5,954 bases of DNA from an uncultured Desulfobulbaceae bacterium. Lineage in GTDB: Bacteria; Desulfobacterota; Desulfobulbia; Desulfobulbales; Desulfobulbaceae. Location: positions 1 to 5,954 of the forward strand of contig CALZIH010000189.1 in the NCBI GenBank assembly GCA_945787305.1. Direction: 5' to 3'. The notes under the pieces were generated by a model. The model saw only the letters and a program-made list of their open reading frames with translations. It was not told where the DNA came from and ran no database searches. Shown here in pieces: positions 5,907 to 5,954 of this stretch. The position numbers and the translations under genes were made by a program. How positions within the stretch are numbered: position 1 is the stretch's first letter; each line of letters begins with the position of its first letter.

Positions 5907-5954
5907 AGGAGCTGACGCCCATCCATAAGGCGATCCGAAGCCAAGCCTTTACCA

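Overview
The window looks like a bacterial chromosome of moderate GC content, probably Gram-negative because it encodes a lipoprotein with a lipobox. The overall style (TPR lipoprotein, long coiled-coil protein, this type of IS110 transposase) would suit a Desulfobulbales-like deltaproteobacterium. That placement is an impression, not a demonstration.

Layout, left to right. Positions 1-132 hold the last 43 codons of a gene entering from the left on the + strand; its tail faintly resembles the C-terminus of class I SAM-dependent methyltransferases. Positions 133-891 have no convincing gene. They do contain an imperfect inverted repeat (560-592 with 727-759) enclosing about 130 bp, plus several small hairpins. 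Positions 892-974 are a perfect 27-bp inverted repeat around a 29-nt loop. It ends 13 bp before the stop codon of an intact IS110-family transposase gene (988-2097, minus strand). Upstream of the transposase start lies about 460 bp without a convincing gene (2098-2558). This must hold one end of the insertion sequence and the leader of the next gene, and it contains a bulged hairpin at 2147-2194.

The right half holds two + strand genes 66 bp apart, probably one operon. The first (2559-4343) is a roughly 594-aa predicted outer-membrane lipoprotein rich in TPR-like helices. The second (4410-5906) is a 498-aa single-pass membrane protein whose body is one long, internally repeated coiled coil. 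They may form an envelope module with a helical scaffold in one membrane and a TPR adaptor in the other; this is inferred from context and architecture only. The second gene ends just after a run of seven C residues. The same DNA read with one extra C stays open to the window edge with a lysine-rich, protein-like translation, so the annotated end may be a frameshift.

The least explained items are the two inverted-repeat structures left of the IS110 gene, the unlocated guide RNA and ends of that element, and the C-tract at the end of the coiled-coil gene.
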